DNA of 13,038 nucleotides from the NCBI GenBank assembly GCA_041627475.1, contig JBFKQZ010000064.1, positions 1 to 13,038 on the forward strand, given 5' to 3'. The notes beneath the pieces were generated by a model that was not told the DNA's origin, did not search any database, and was given only the letters and a program-made list of their open reading frames with translations. The DNA comes from JBFGFG01 sp041627475. Lineage in GTDB: Bacteria > Actinomycetota > Nitriliruptoria > Nitriliruptorales > Nitriliruptoraceae. Position numbers and translations under genes: made by a program. Shown here in pieces: positions 1 to 8,303 of this stretch. Position 1 is the stretch's first letter. Each line of letters starts with the position of its first letter.

Positions 1-641
1 GGTCCCTCGGCGCCGGCCACCAGGCCGCGGACCTCCGCGCGCAGCTGCGACGCCGTCCACGCGGGGTTGCTGGCCGCACCGGTCGGGCACACCGTCAGAC
101 ACAGCCCGCAGGGCTCGCAGCGCGACGGGTCGACCTCCACGCGGCCCGCGGCCCAGCGGTACGCGTCGTTGGGACACGCCGAGGTGCACGCGGTGCACCC
201 CTCGCGGGCGGCGCAGCGGTCCTGCTCGACGGCCGGGACGGCGACGTACTCGGGCAGCGGCAGGCGCAGGAAGGAGCGGCGGCCGATCGTCCCGGGGAAG
301 GTCGGCTTGGCGTGCTCGGGCCGACTGCCCGCGAACCGGGCGACGCGCTCGACGGCGCCCGCGGCCAGGGCGGCCAGCCGGGCCGGCTCCTCGGCCGCGG
401 CGCCCACGTCGAGGAACTGCACGGCCAGCGCGTCGACGCCGGTGCGGCGGGCGGCCGACTGGAACTCCCTGCGCGTGACGGCCTGCGAGCACAACGCCAG
501 CACGAGTGCAGTGGCGCCGTGCGCGACCTCGGGGAGGCGGCCGGGTCGCGTGCAGAGGTCGTCGATCAGCACCACCTCGACACCGCCGAGTGGCAGCGTG
601 GGCGCGTCCACGTGGCCGCAGACGGTGAGCAGGGTCGTCAT
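1..641 (-). CDS. Two-cluster 4Fe-4S ferredoxin-type protein (C-terminus cut by window edge)
   Basis: Likely an electron-transfer or maturation partner of the adjacent molybdoenzyme, comparable in role to NapF-type ferredoxins; that role is inferred from context. 213 codons are visible and the frame is still open at base 1, so the C-terminus is missing. Two ferredoxin motifs are clear: C143-x5-C149-x2-C152-x3-C156-P and C175-x2-C178-x2-C181-x3-C185-P. The first has a widened Cys spacing. Residues 1-100 form a separate alpha/beta-looking domain containing C8, C30 and C51, loosely reminiscent of the small MvhD-type iron-sulfur domain, but I cannot assign it. No N-terminal signal peptide is present; an RRSFLR stretch at 121-126 is internal. 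The ATG at 639-641 has an excellent GGAGGAGG site 7 bases upstream and overlaps the TorD-like stop codon as ATGA. A cytoplasmic location is expected. Confidence 0.85.
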   Translation of the reverse strand, partial: MTTLLTVCGHVDAPTLPLGGVEVVLIDDLCTRPGRLPEVAHGATALVLALCSQAVTRREFQSAARRTGVDALAVQFLDVGAAAEEPARLAALAAGAVERVARFAGSRPEHAKPTFPGTIGRRSFLRLPLPEYVAVPAVEQDRCAAREGCTACTSACPNDAYRWAAGRVEVDPSRCEPCGLCLTVCPTGAASNPAWTASQLRAEVRGLVAGAEG

Positions 642-1321
642 GCGCGCACCTCCTCCAGCTGGTGCGCGAGCGCGGCGAGCAGCTGCCGGTCACTGCGCAC
701 GACCGCCTGCACGGCCGGGCCCGCCTCGCGGTAGGGGCTGGCTGCGTCGGCGCGGCCGAGCCGCACCACGAAGGCGTCGACCCAGCGACCGAGGTGCCGC
801 TCGAGGAACCACCGCTGGTCACGGACGGCACGCGCGACGGCCTCGCGGTCGTCCGCCTCCCACGCCTGCACCTCCGCCGCGCACAGCGCGGACTGCACCT
901 CGAGCAGCGCCGAGACGTGGTCCGGCTCCAGCCCGACGTCGTGGCGCAGCCGGAGGCCGAGCCGGAGGCAGTCCCGTTGGAGCTCCGCGATCACCGAGCC
1001 CACCGCGTCGGTGAGGTAGTACGACTCGGTCGGCGGGCAGAGCGCCCCGTCGACGCCCGACTCGAACAGGCGGACGTGCTCGACGTTCGCAGCGAGGAGG
1101 TCCCCCGGCTGCTGCAGCGCCTCGAGCAGCGAGAGCACCGGGGCGGCGAAGGGGAAGTCGGTGACGCCCATGGCGTCGAGCACGGGCGCTGCCTGGCGCA
1201 TCGACGCCACCCGCTCTGCCGTGGGTGGCCGGAGCACCGCGGCGAGGAGGCGGTACAGGCCCTGGCGGAGCAGGACCGCGTCCACCCACCGCGTCTGCTC
1301 CGCCAGCTCCCCGCTGCTCAT
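638..1321 (-). CDS. TorD/DmsD-family molybdoenzyme chaperone
   Basis: Cytoplasmic chaperone of the TorD/DmsD/NarJ superfamily. These bind the Tat signal or apo-form of a molybdoenzyme catalytic subunit and hold it until cofactor insertion is complete. The 227-aa length is normal for the family. Visible hallmarks are an all-helical composition, an E81-x2-RLF segment followed by PPTESYY (96-102), the E132-PDHVSALLEV segment, and FLERHLGRWVDAF near 172-184. The client is presumably the Tat-dependent catalytic subunit encoded four genes upstream. The ATG overlaps the stop of the 74-aa membrane protein gene (ATGA) and no strong Shine-Dalgarno is visible, so translation probably depends on coupling. 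Its own stop overlaps the ferredoxin start in the same way. The family call is confident; a finer name such as TorD or DmsD is not justified. Confidence 0.88.
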   Translation of the reverse strand: MSSGELAEQTRWVDAVLLRQGLYRLLAAVLRPPTAERVASMRQAAPVLDAMGVTDFPFAAPVLSLLEALQQPGDLLAANVEHVRLFESGVDGALCPPTESYYLTDAVGSVIAELQRDCLRLGLRLRHDVGLEPDHVSALLEVQSALCAAEVQAWEADDREAVARAVRDQRWFLERHLGRWVDAFVVRLGRADAASPYREAGPAVQAVVRSDRQLLAALAHQLEEVRA

Positions 1322-1542
1322 CCGACCGACTCTGACTCACCACGGTCGGGGAGCAGCTCGTACACCACCGCCGACCCGAAGACCAGCATCACGCCGAGGA
1401 CGAACAGCCCCGGCGCGAACGGCACCCGCGGGTTGCTGTTGGCGACGGTCTCGGCGCCCCAGGGTGCGGCGAGGAAGAAGTAGCTCAGGATCATCAGGAC
1501 GAGCCCGCCCACGATCATCCCGACGGTCAGCAACCTACGCAT
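1318..1542 (-). CDS. Small two-helix membrane protein of the molybdoenzyme operon, unrecognised
   Basis: I do not recognise this 74-aa protein. It has two hydrophobic segments, about residues 5-25 and 44-61, separated by a short polar loop containing Asn-Ser-Asn-Pro, with a positively charged N-terminus (MRR) and an acidic C-terminal tail. By the positive-inside rule the start is cytoplasmic, and with two helices both ends would be. Its gene overlaps the 3' end of the NrfD-type subunit gene by 8 bases and the TorD-like gene by 4. A GGAGG site lies 9 bases before the ATG, which argues it is really translated. Position suggests a small accessory or assembly subunit of the membrane complex. That is inference from gene order only; no cofactor-binding residues (no Cys, no His) are present. 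Confidence 0.8.
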   Translation of the reverse strand: MRRLLTVGMIVGGLVLMILSYFFLAAPWGAETVANSNPRVPFAPGLFVLGVMLVFGSAVVYELLPDRGESESVG

Positions 1543-2833
1543 GGTCCGACACCTCCTCGCGGAGTCCGACGACGGGGAACAACCACAGGTACAGCCCGAT
1601 CAGCAGGACACCGAGGGCGAAGAGCCCCCCGACCACGCTGTACTCGACCCAGGTGGGGCTGTAGGCACCCGCCCCGTAGGGCAGCAGCTCCCCCTCGGTC
1701 TGTGAGGGGACGACGATGAGGTAGCGCTTGCCGATCGCGCCGAGGTTCACGGCGACACCGGCGAGGACGAGCAGGCCGACCGACCAGGTGCGGCGGACCG
1801 CTGCCGCGAGGAGCGCGAGCATCGGCGCCACGAGCAGCCCTGCCGAGGTCCAGAAGATCGGCGCGTACCGTCCCGTCAACAGCGCCTCACTGATGCGCTG
1901 CTCCGCGGGCCCTGCCGTGTAGGTCGCCGTCAGCAGCTCGACGATCATGAAGTACACGTACACCAGGAGCGCACCCAGCAGGAAGCGCCCGAGCCACGCG
2001 AAGACGTCGTGGTCGAGCACGTCCTCGTGGTGACCGGCATGCCGGACCAGCGCCGCCAGCACGATCAGCAGGCCGAGCCCCGACGCCGCGGCGAGGGTCA
2101 CGAAGGCCGGCGCCTGGAGCGCGCTGAACCACCCCGGGCGACCGACCTGCAGGCCGAACACGAAGCCCAGGGTCGAGGTGGCCATCACCAGCAGCGGGAT
2201 GATCCCGACCGCCAGCCAGAAGCTCGCGCGCTCATGGCGCTCGCGCTCGGCCGGTGTGTCGGAGTAGCCGGCGGCGACGAACCGGTGCAGCCACTGCAAC
2301 GGCCCCTCGCGGCGCGCCAGGACTGCGGCGTCACGCCGGCTGTCGAGGTAGAGGTACACGAGGCTCGCGAACAGGTAGCCCGCGATGACGAGCGTGAACG
2401 TCCCGAAGAACGGCGACTGTGGCCGCGCGTAGAGGAACAGGTTGACGACGCCACGCAGTGGCTGCCCGAGGTCGGCGATGATCAGCAACGCGCCGAGCAC
2501 CAGCGAGACGACGGTCAGCACCTCCGCCATCCGACCCACTGCACGCAGCTGGTCGAGGCCGAGCAGCCGGATGAGGGCTGCAACGGTGATGCCGGCGAAG
2601 CTCACGCCGACGAAGTAGACGACGAACCCGATGTACATGCCCCAGGTCGCGCCGCCTCCCAGACCGACGTCACGCATCCCGGTGACGCCGAGGCCGTTGC
2701 TGACCTCGTAGGCGTAGGCGAAGACCCCGAGGGCGAGCACGGCCGCCGCGAGGCCCATGACCGTCCGGAACACCCAGTGTCGCTGGTCGCGGACCTGGCT
2801 GGATTCACCGATGGGAGCGATACCGGTGCTCAT
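1535..2833 (-). CDS. NrfD/PsrC-type membrane quinone-interacting subunit
   Basis: Integral membrane subunit of a three-part CISM complex. NrfD/PsrC-family proteins exchange electrons between the menaquinone pool and the partner Fe-S protein. At 432 aa with about ten hydrophobic segments (roughly 25-43, 63-88, 103-120, 142-163, 205-227, 242-263, 283-304, 326-346, 350-368 and 396-420) it resembles the longer ten-helix NrfD type more than the compact eight-helix PsrC. Supporting motifs are WGMYIGFVVYFVGVSFAG (64-81) and the helix-3/4 segment around D121-LGQP followed by an SPFFGTF stretch (140-146). The start ATG has GGAGG 7 bases upstream and overlaps the Fe-S subunit stop (ATGA). There is no heme-binding c-type motif. 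Whether electrons flow into or out of quinone cannot be told from sequence. Confidence 0.92.
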   Translation of the reverse strand: MSTGIAPIGESSQVRDQRHWVFRTVMGLAAAVLALGVFAYAYEVSNGLGVTGMRDVGLGGGATWGMYIGFVVYFVGVSFAGITVAALIRLLGLDQLRAVGRMAEVLTVVSLVLGALLIIADLGQPLRGVVNLFLYARPQSPFFGTFTLVIAGYLFASLVYLYLDSRRDAAVLARREGPLQWLHRFVAAGYSDTPAERERHERASFWLAVGIIPLLVMATSTLGFVFGLQVGRPGWFSALQAPAFVTLAAASGLGLLIVLAALVRHAGHHEDVLDHDVFAWLGRFLLGALLVYVYFMIVELLTATYTAGPAEQRISEALLTGRYAPIFWTSAGLLVAPMLALLAAAVRRTWSVGLLVLAGVAVNLGAIGKRYLIVVPSQTEGELLPYGAGAYSPTWVEYSVVGGLFALGVLLIGLYLWLFPVVGLREEVSDHA

Positions 2834-3573
2834 GACGACACCTCCGAGTCCACCTTCTCGACCTGCCGCGCGTCCTCACCCGGGTGGCGCCCACCGACGT
2901 AGTGCACCCGAGGCCTCGTGCCGGCCTCCGGGAGGAGGTCGAAACGGTCCCTGGTGTCGAGCTTCGCGTGGATCGGGTCGTCGGGGTCGTCCGTGTCACC
3001 GAACGTGATCGCATTGACCGGGCAGGTCGTGGCGCACGCGGGACGCAGACCCTTCTCCACGCGATGGACGCAGAAGGTGCACTTCTCGACGACGCCCTTG
3101 AGGTGGCCGCCGCCCGCGGTCCGGCGCTGCTCCTCGCCGTGCAGGAGTTCCAGGTCGGGGTTCTTGTAGGGCGGCACCGCCCCACCGGTGACACCGAGGA
3201 TGTCGACGTCGCTCCAGTCGAGGTAGTAGCTGTCCTCGGGCTCCGACCAGTTGAAGACGTTCACGCCGTACGGGCAGGCGAGTTCGCAGTAGCGACACCC
3301 GATGCAGCGGTCGAAGTCGGTCAGCACGATCCCGTCCTCGCGCTTGAAGCGTGCCCCGACGGGGCAGACCTTCACGCACGGGGCGTTGTCGCAGTGCTGG
3401 CACGGTCGCGGCAGGAAGCTCACCTGCGTCCGCGGGTACGTGCCCTCCTCGAAACGGAAGACGTGCATCCACATCGCACCCTGCGGCGTGTTGTTCTCGA
3501 CCTTGCACGCCTCGACGCACGCCCGGCAGCCCTGGCACCGATCGAGGTCGATGACCATCGCGTACTTCGTCAT
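2830..3573 (-). CDS. Four-cluster 4Fe-4S electron-transfer subunit (DmsB/PsrB/PhsB type)
   Basis: Fe-S wire between the molybdenum subunit and the NrfD-type membrane subunit. It is 247 aa, normal for the family. All sixteen cysteines expected for four [4Fe-4S] clusters are present: C13/16/19/23, C58/61/66/70, C90/93/96/100 and C165/168/180/184, the last group with the typical CxxC-x11-CxxxC spacing. It lacks a signal peptide. By family precedent it is carried across the membrane by the Tat system attached to the catalytic subunit. The open frame extends further upstream, but the ATG at 3571-3573 is preferred because it gives the canonical MTKYAMVIDLDRCQGC start, has GGGAGG 7 bases upstream and overlaps the catalytic-subunit stop as ATGA. 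The acidic C-terminal 60 residues after C184 carry no recognised motif. Confidence 0.95.
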   Translation of the reverse strand: MTKYAMVIDLDRCQGCRACVEACKVENNTPQGAMWMHVFRFEEGTYPRTQVSFLPRPCQHCDNAPCVKVCPVGARFKREDGIVLTDFDRCIGCRYCELACPYGVNVFNWSEPEDSYYLDWSDVDILGVTGGAVPPYKNPDLELLHGEEQRRTAGGGHLKGVVEKCTFCVHRVEKGLRPACATTCPVNAITFGDTDDPDDPIHAKLDTRDRFDLLPEAGTRPRVHYVGGRHPGEDARQVEKVDSEVSS

Positions 3574-6164
3574 GACGCACCTCCCGCGGCCGTGACGCGG
3601 ACCTTGACGTGGAAGGACTGATCGGCCGTCTGGATCGAGTAGCCCTCCCCGGTGAAGTAGATCTCGTTGGGCGAGGGGCCCCGGTCCTTGGCGACCGGGT
3701 GGGCCCACAGGCCGAAGTGGTGCGGCATCCCCACGACGTCGGGCCGGATCGCCTCGCAGTAGGCGGCGACCGTCCGCAGCTGTCGCGTCTCACCGGTGAT
3801 CGCGTTCTGCGACTCGACGACGACCTCCTGGCCGTCGGCGATGCCCTTGGCACGAGCAGTGGCCGGGTTGATGTCCAGCCGCGCCCCCGGGGCGATCTCG
3901 CTCAGCAGTGGGATGAAGCTCGTTCGCGACTGCTTCTGCTCGATCAGCTTGTAGCTGATCAGGATGAGGTCGTACTCCGAGGGGGAGCGGTCCATCGTCA
4001 GCGGACGCCAGGTCGGCCAGGCGGTGTAGTCCTGCCAGTAGATCTCCGTCGCGCCCTTGGCCCGCATCGTCTGCTGGTACCCCAAGAGCTCTTCGCCGTA
4101 GAACCGGTGGACCACGCCGCCGAACGGCGGGTCAGCCACGTAGCCGTACCGCTTGGTGGGTGGGATCGGACCCTTGACCCAGACGCCGTTCTTCTCGAAG
4201 AACTCGATGCCACCCTCGAGCCCCTGGGCCCGCGACCAGCGGTCGAAGATGTCACGGACAGCAGGCTTGGCGTCCAGCGGCAACGCGTCCGAGCCCTCGA
4301 GGCCCAGCCGACCGTTGATCTCCTCGAGGTAGCCCCCCTCGCCGTACAGGATCCCCATCGCCTCGCACAGGTCGAGGTAGATGTCGATCTCGCCCTTGGA
4401 CTCGAACAGCGGCTCCATCGGGGGCAGGCGCAGCATCTTGGCGTCGATGTAGCCGTCGGACGCGCTGATGGGCCCCTCGTACTTCTCGATCGTGGCGGAC
4501 GGCAGCACCACGTCGGCGAAGTAGTCGCCGGTCTCGTTCATGAACGGGCTGATGAGCGCGACGAAGGAGAACTTGCCGTAGCTGTCGAGGAAGGCCTTCT
4601 GGTCCGGGAAGGAACCGAGCGGGTTGACGTGGTGCAGGATGCAGACCTCGGGCAGCTCCTCGACACCGAAGCGCTCCGGGTCCTGCATGACGTGGGCGAC
4701 GATGCCGGGGTAGCCGCTGTTGATCGGGAAGTACTTGCTGTTCTTGAGGGTGAAGTCGTACGGCGGGTCCTTGATCTCGACCGACGCGAGCGAGTCGTAC
4801 TTGGAGTCGATCTTCCAGGTGAAGTCGGCGGTCTGCCCACCGGCCGCGCCGACCGCACCGACGAGCATGCTCAGCATCGTCATGGCCCGCAGGGCCTGGA
4901 AGCCCAGCTCCTGCTGGGCCATGTGGTAGGCCATGATCCCGACCGGCCGGTGCGGGACCTCCACCCCATCCACGACGATCGTGCTGCCGATCAGGGCGTT
5001 CGCTCCGTAGTCCTCGGCGATGCGCTCGATCTGGTCGGCGTCGAGGCCGCAGACGTCGGCCGCCCAGTCCGCGGTCTTGTCGGCGACGTGGGCCTTGAAG
5101 GCCGCGAACGCCGTCACCAGCTCTTGCCCGTCGATCGTGTGGGCGCCGTCGAGCTCCGGTGCCGTCGCGGTACCCGCCGGGACGGCCGCCCCGAGCTCGG
5201 TGTCCCACACCTGGGGTTCTCCGTCCACCCGGTAGAAGGTGCCGTCGGGCTGCACCAGGTACGGGGCGTTGGTGTAGGTCGTGAGGTACTCCGCGTCGAC
5301 GTAGCCCTTCTCGATGAGCAGGTTGCACAGCGCCAGCGCGAGCGGGAGGTCCGTCCCCGGACGGATGGGCGCCCACTCGTCGGCGAACGGGCCGGCGCTG
5401 CGCAGGCGCGGGTCGATGTGCACGATCTTCATGCCGCGGTCACGTGCTGCGAGCATCAGCCGGGGCCAGGTCAGCCAGCAGAACTTGTTGCCACCGGCGT
5501 TCGTGATGTTCCAGCCCCACGACAGCACGTACTGGCAGTGGCTGAAGTCCGGGTGCAGCACCCCGTGGAGACCAATGGTGTACTCCAGTGCGCGGTAGCC
5601 GGTGTCCGAGCAGTAGGCCCCGTGGCCCAGCTTGGAGATCCCGGCTGCGTCCACGAAGGCACGGTCGTAGAAGTCCTTGGCCTTGCTGCGGCCCTTCTGC
5701 CACAGCACCAGCTTCGGGTTGCGCTCGCGGACCTCGTTGACCCGCGACGCGACCAGTTCCAGCGCCTCGTCCCAGGTGGCGGTGCGCCACTCGCCGGTCT
5801 CGCCCTTGGCGTTGGTCCGGATCAGCGGTGTCTTGATCCGGTTCGGGTCGTAGATCGAGACGATCTGGGCCTGGCCCTTCGGGCACAGCGTCCCGTAGTT
5901 GCGCGGGTTCGCCGGATGCCCGTCGAACTTGACCACGCGGCCGTCGATCCTGCGGGCGAGCATCCCGCAGTCCTGCTTGCCGATCCAGCAGGTCGTCACG
6001 ACCTGGTCCTCGACGGCCTCCAGGCTCGCCTCCTCGGCGGCCTCGACGAGGTCGAGCCCACCGAAGAGGTACTGGCGACCGGCGACCGCCGCGCCGAGCG
6101 CAGCACTGCCGCCCAGGAACGTCCGCCGCTTGATCGATGATGATGACGACGTCGTCGCAGACAC
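3570..6164 (-). CDS. Tat-exported molybdopterin oxidoreductase, catalytic subunit (DMSO reductase superfamily)
   Basis: Catalytic subunit of a CISM complex that binds a bis-MGD molybdenum cofactor; its substrate is unknown. The protein is 864 aa from the chosen GTG start. Residues 11-19 (IKRRTFLGG) followed by an Ala/Gly-rich segment form a twin-arginine signal. The N-terminal cluster motif is C59-x2-G62-x3-C66-x27-C94-PKG, so the usual second Cys is Gly. C185 in HGAYCSDTG is the likely molybdenum ligand, suggesting the PsrA/PhsA/ArrA/formate-dehydrogenase-like side of the superfamily rather than Ser- or Asp-ligated types. The C-terminus has the molybdopterin-dinucleotide-binding region ending with PNEIYFTG. 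An upstream in-frame ATG at 6234-6236 would bury the RR motif about 37 residues in, so the GTG is favoured, with a G-rich ribosome site before it. The stop overlaps the Fe-S subunit start (ATGA). Confidence 0.93.
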   Translation of the reverse strand: MSATTSSSSSIKRRTFLGGSAALGAAVAGRQYLFGGLDLVEAAEEASLEAVEDQVVTTCWIGKQDCGMLARRIDGRVVKFDGHPANPRNYGTLCPKGQAQIVSIYDPNRIKTPLIRTNAKGETGEWRTATWDEALELVASRVNEVRERNPKLVLWQKGRSKAKDFYDRAFVDAAGISKLGHGAYCSDTGYRALEYTIGLHGVLHPDFSHCQYVLSWGWNITNAGGNKFCWLTWPRLMLAARDRGMKIVHIDPRLRSAGPFADEWAPIRPGTDLPLALALCNLLIEKGYVDAEYLTTYTNAPYLVQPDGTFYRVDGEPQVWDTELGAAVPAGTATAPELDGAHTIDGQELVTAFAAFKAHVADKTADWAADVCGLDADQIERIAEDYGANALIGSTIVVDGVEVPHRPVGIMAYHMAQQELGFQALRAMTMLSMLVGAVGAAGGQTADFTWKIDSKYDSLASVEIKDPPYDFTLKNSKYFPINSGYPGIVAHVMQDPERFGVEELPEVCILHHVNPLGSFPDQKAFLDSYGKFSFVALISPFMNETGDYFADVVLPSATIEKYEGPISASDGYIDAKMLRLPPMEPLFESKGEIDIYLDLCEAMGILYGEGGYLEEINGRLGLEGSDALPLDAKPAVRDIFDRWSRAQGLEGGIEFFEKNGVWVKGPIPPTKRYGYVADPPFGGVVHRFYGEELLGYQQTMRAKGATEIYWQDYTAWPTWRPLTMDRSPSEYDLILISYKLIEQKQSRTSFIPLLSEIAPGARLDINPATARAKGIADGQEVVVESQNAITGETRQLRTVAAYCEAIRPDVVGMPHHFGLWAHPVAKDRGPSPNEIYFTGEGYSIQTADQSFHVKVRVTAAGGAS

Positions 6165-6221
6165 GGCGGACCCCCATCCAGCTCCCAGCCAGACTTCACC
6201 GACGAGGGTCCCTGCCGTTAG

Positions 6222-6263
6222 GGGCGAAGGGCCCATCCGGGTATGACCTGACGCCCTTCGCTG
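6222..6263. promoter_or_regulatory. Inverted repeat upstream of the molybdoenzyme operon
   Basis: A perfect 9-bp inverted repeat, GCGAAGGGC at 6224-6232 and GCCCTTCGC at 6253-6261, has a 20-base spacer. It lies in the 113-base gap between the 77-aa gene and the catalytic-subunit start. No T-run follows on the minus strand, so it is not a convincing intrinsic terminator. It could be an operator for a dimeric regulator, a weak attenuator, or an mRNA-stabilising stem. I could not find a convincing -35/-10 pair in this gap, so the operon may start here from an unusual promoter or be read from upstream of the 77-aa gene. Confidence 0.45.
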
Positions 6264-6277
6264 GGAGCGGCCGGGGC

Positions 6278-6511
6278 CTACGCGTCGCCGAGCTCCGCAC
6301 CGAGGGCCGTCGCGAGCTCCTGTGCCTCCTCGGGGCTGACCCCGGCCGCTGCCGCCAACCAGCAGCACACCGGCGCGGCCTGGCGGGCCGATGCCCGGGC
6401 CGCGGCACCGGCGAGGTCGAGGACCGCGTTGAACTGCTCGGTGGACAGCGGCTGCTCACCGATGCGCTCGGCGAAGGCGCGGGCGAAGGCTTCGGGCTCG
6501 GGTGGGGGCAT
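6278..6511 (-). CDS. DUF6457-like small protein, probably molybdenum-cofactor related
   Basis: This 77-aa protein, without signal peptide or membrane helix, is predicted to be a helical bundle. Its pattern (short helix, then PLSTEQFNAVLDLAGAAARA at 21-40, QAAPV around 44-48, and a hydrophobic Ala-rich helix) resembles DUF6457. As I recall, DUF6457 occurs in actinobacteria either alone or as the C-terminal tail of MobA-like molybdenum-cofactor nucleotidyltransferases. The match is from memory of the pattern, not a search. It is the first gene before the catalytic subunit, with a 113-base gap. The ATG has GGAG 6 bases upstream. A C49-C50 pair sits where family members usually have Leu/Thr-type residues. 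A role in cofactor supply to the neighbouring oxidoreductase is inference. Confidence 0.72.
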   Translation of the reverse strand: MPPPEPEAFARAFAERIGEQPLSTEQFNAVLDLAGAAARASARQAAPVCCWLAAAAGVSPEEAQELATALGAELGDA

Positions 6512-6547
6512 GGCGCACTCCGGTCGGCGGTGGCTTCGGAGGGCAGC

Positions 6548-6576
6548 AGCCTAGGGATGTCCGGGACCATGGGGAA
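6548..6576 (-). promoter_or_regulatory. Weak candidate promoter for the DUF6457-like gene
   Basis: On the minus strand a TAGGCT hexamer (6548-6553) lies 36 bases before the ATG of the 77-aa gene and 17 bases after TTCCCC (6571-6576). The -10 fits TAnnnT but the -35 is poor. It follows the tRNA terminator directly, where a new transcription unit would be expected to start. In a GC-rich genome such matches are common, so this is only a candidate. Confidence 0.25.
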
Positions 6577-6589
6577 GCGACACGGAAAG

Positions 6590-6623
6590 ACGAAACGGTC
6601 CCCGTGAGAAGGGACCGTTTCGT
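6590..6623 (-). terminator. Stem-loop terminator after tRNA-fMet
   Basis: A perfect 12-bp inverted repeat, CGAAACGGTCCC (6591-6602) and GGGACCGTTTCG (6611-6622), extends to 13 bp with the A6590-T6623 pair and has an 8-base loop. It starts 3 bases after the tRNA 3' end on the minus strand and is followed in that direction by TCTTTCC, a short T-rich tail. Position and shape fit an intrinsic terminator for the tRNA, separating it from the molybdoenzyme genes downstream. Confidence 0.8.
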
Positions 6624-6625
6624 AG

Positions 6626-8301
<1,676 letters not shown>

Positions 8302-8303
8302 CG

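Noticed and set aside
263..281. RRSFLR motif in the ferredoxin as a Tat signal
   Set aside because: It lies at residues 121-126 with no hydrophobic segment following, so it cannot be an N-terminal export signal in this frame.
67..1483. Long plus-strand open frames (315 and 273 aa) over the left end
   Set aside because: They are shadows in high-GC sequence opposite the ferredoxin and TorD-like genes. Their proteins are Arg/Ala/Pro-rich with no recognisable domain.
3609..6140. 843-aa plus-strand open frame
   Set aside because: It lies exactly antisense to the molybdoenzyme gene, with an Arg/Val/Asp-rich composition and no motif. Stop-free antisense frames are expected at this GC content.
6165..6368. 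Longer N-terminus for the molybdoenzyme (932-aa form or the ATG at 6234-6236)
   Set aside because: It would run into the DUF6457-like gene or place the twin-arginine motif too far from the start. The GTG at 6162-6164 gives a normal Tat signal.
6196..6570. 124-aa minus-strand frame overlapping the 77-aa gene
   Set aside because: It is a Pro/Ser/Arg-rich shadow frame. The 77-aa frame has a ribosome site and a plausible family match.
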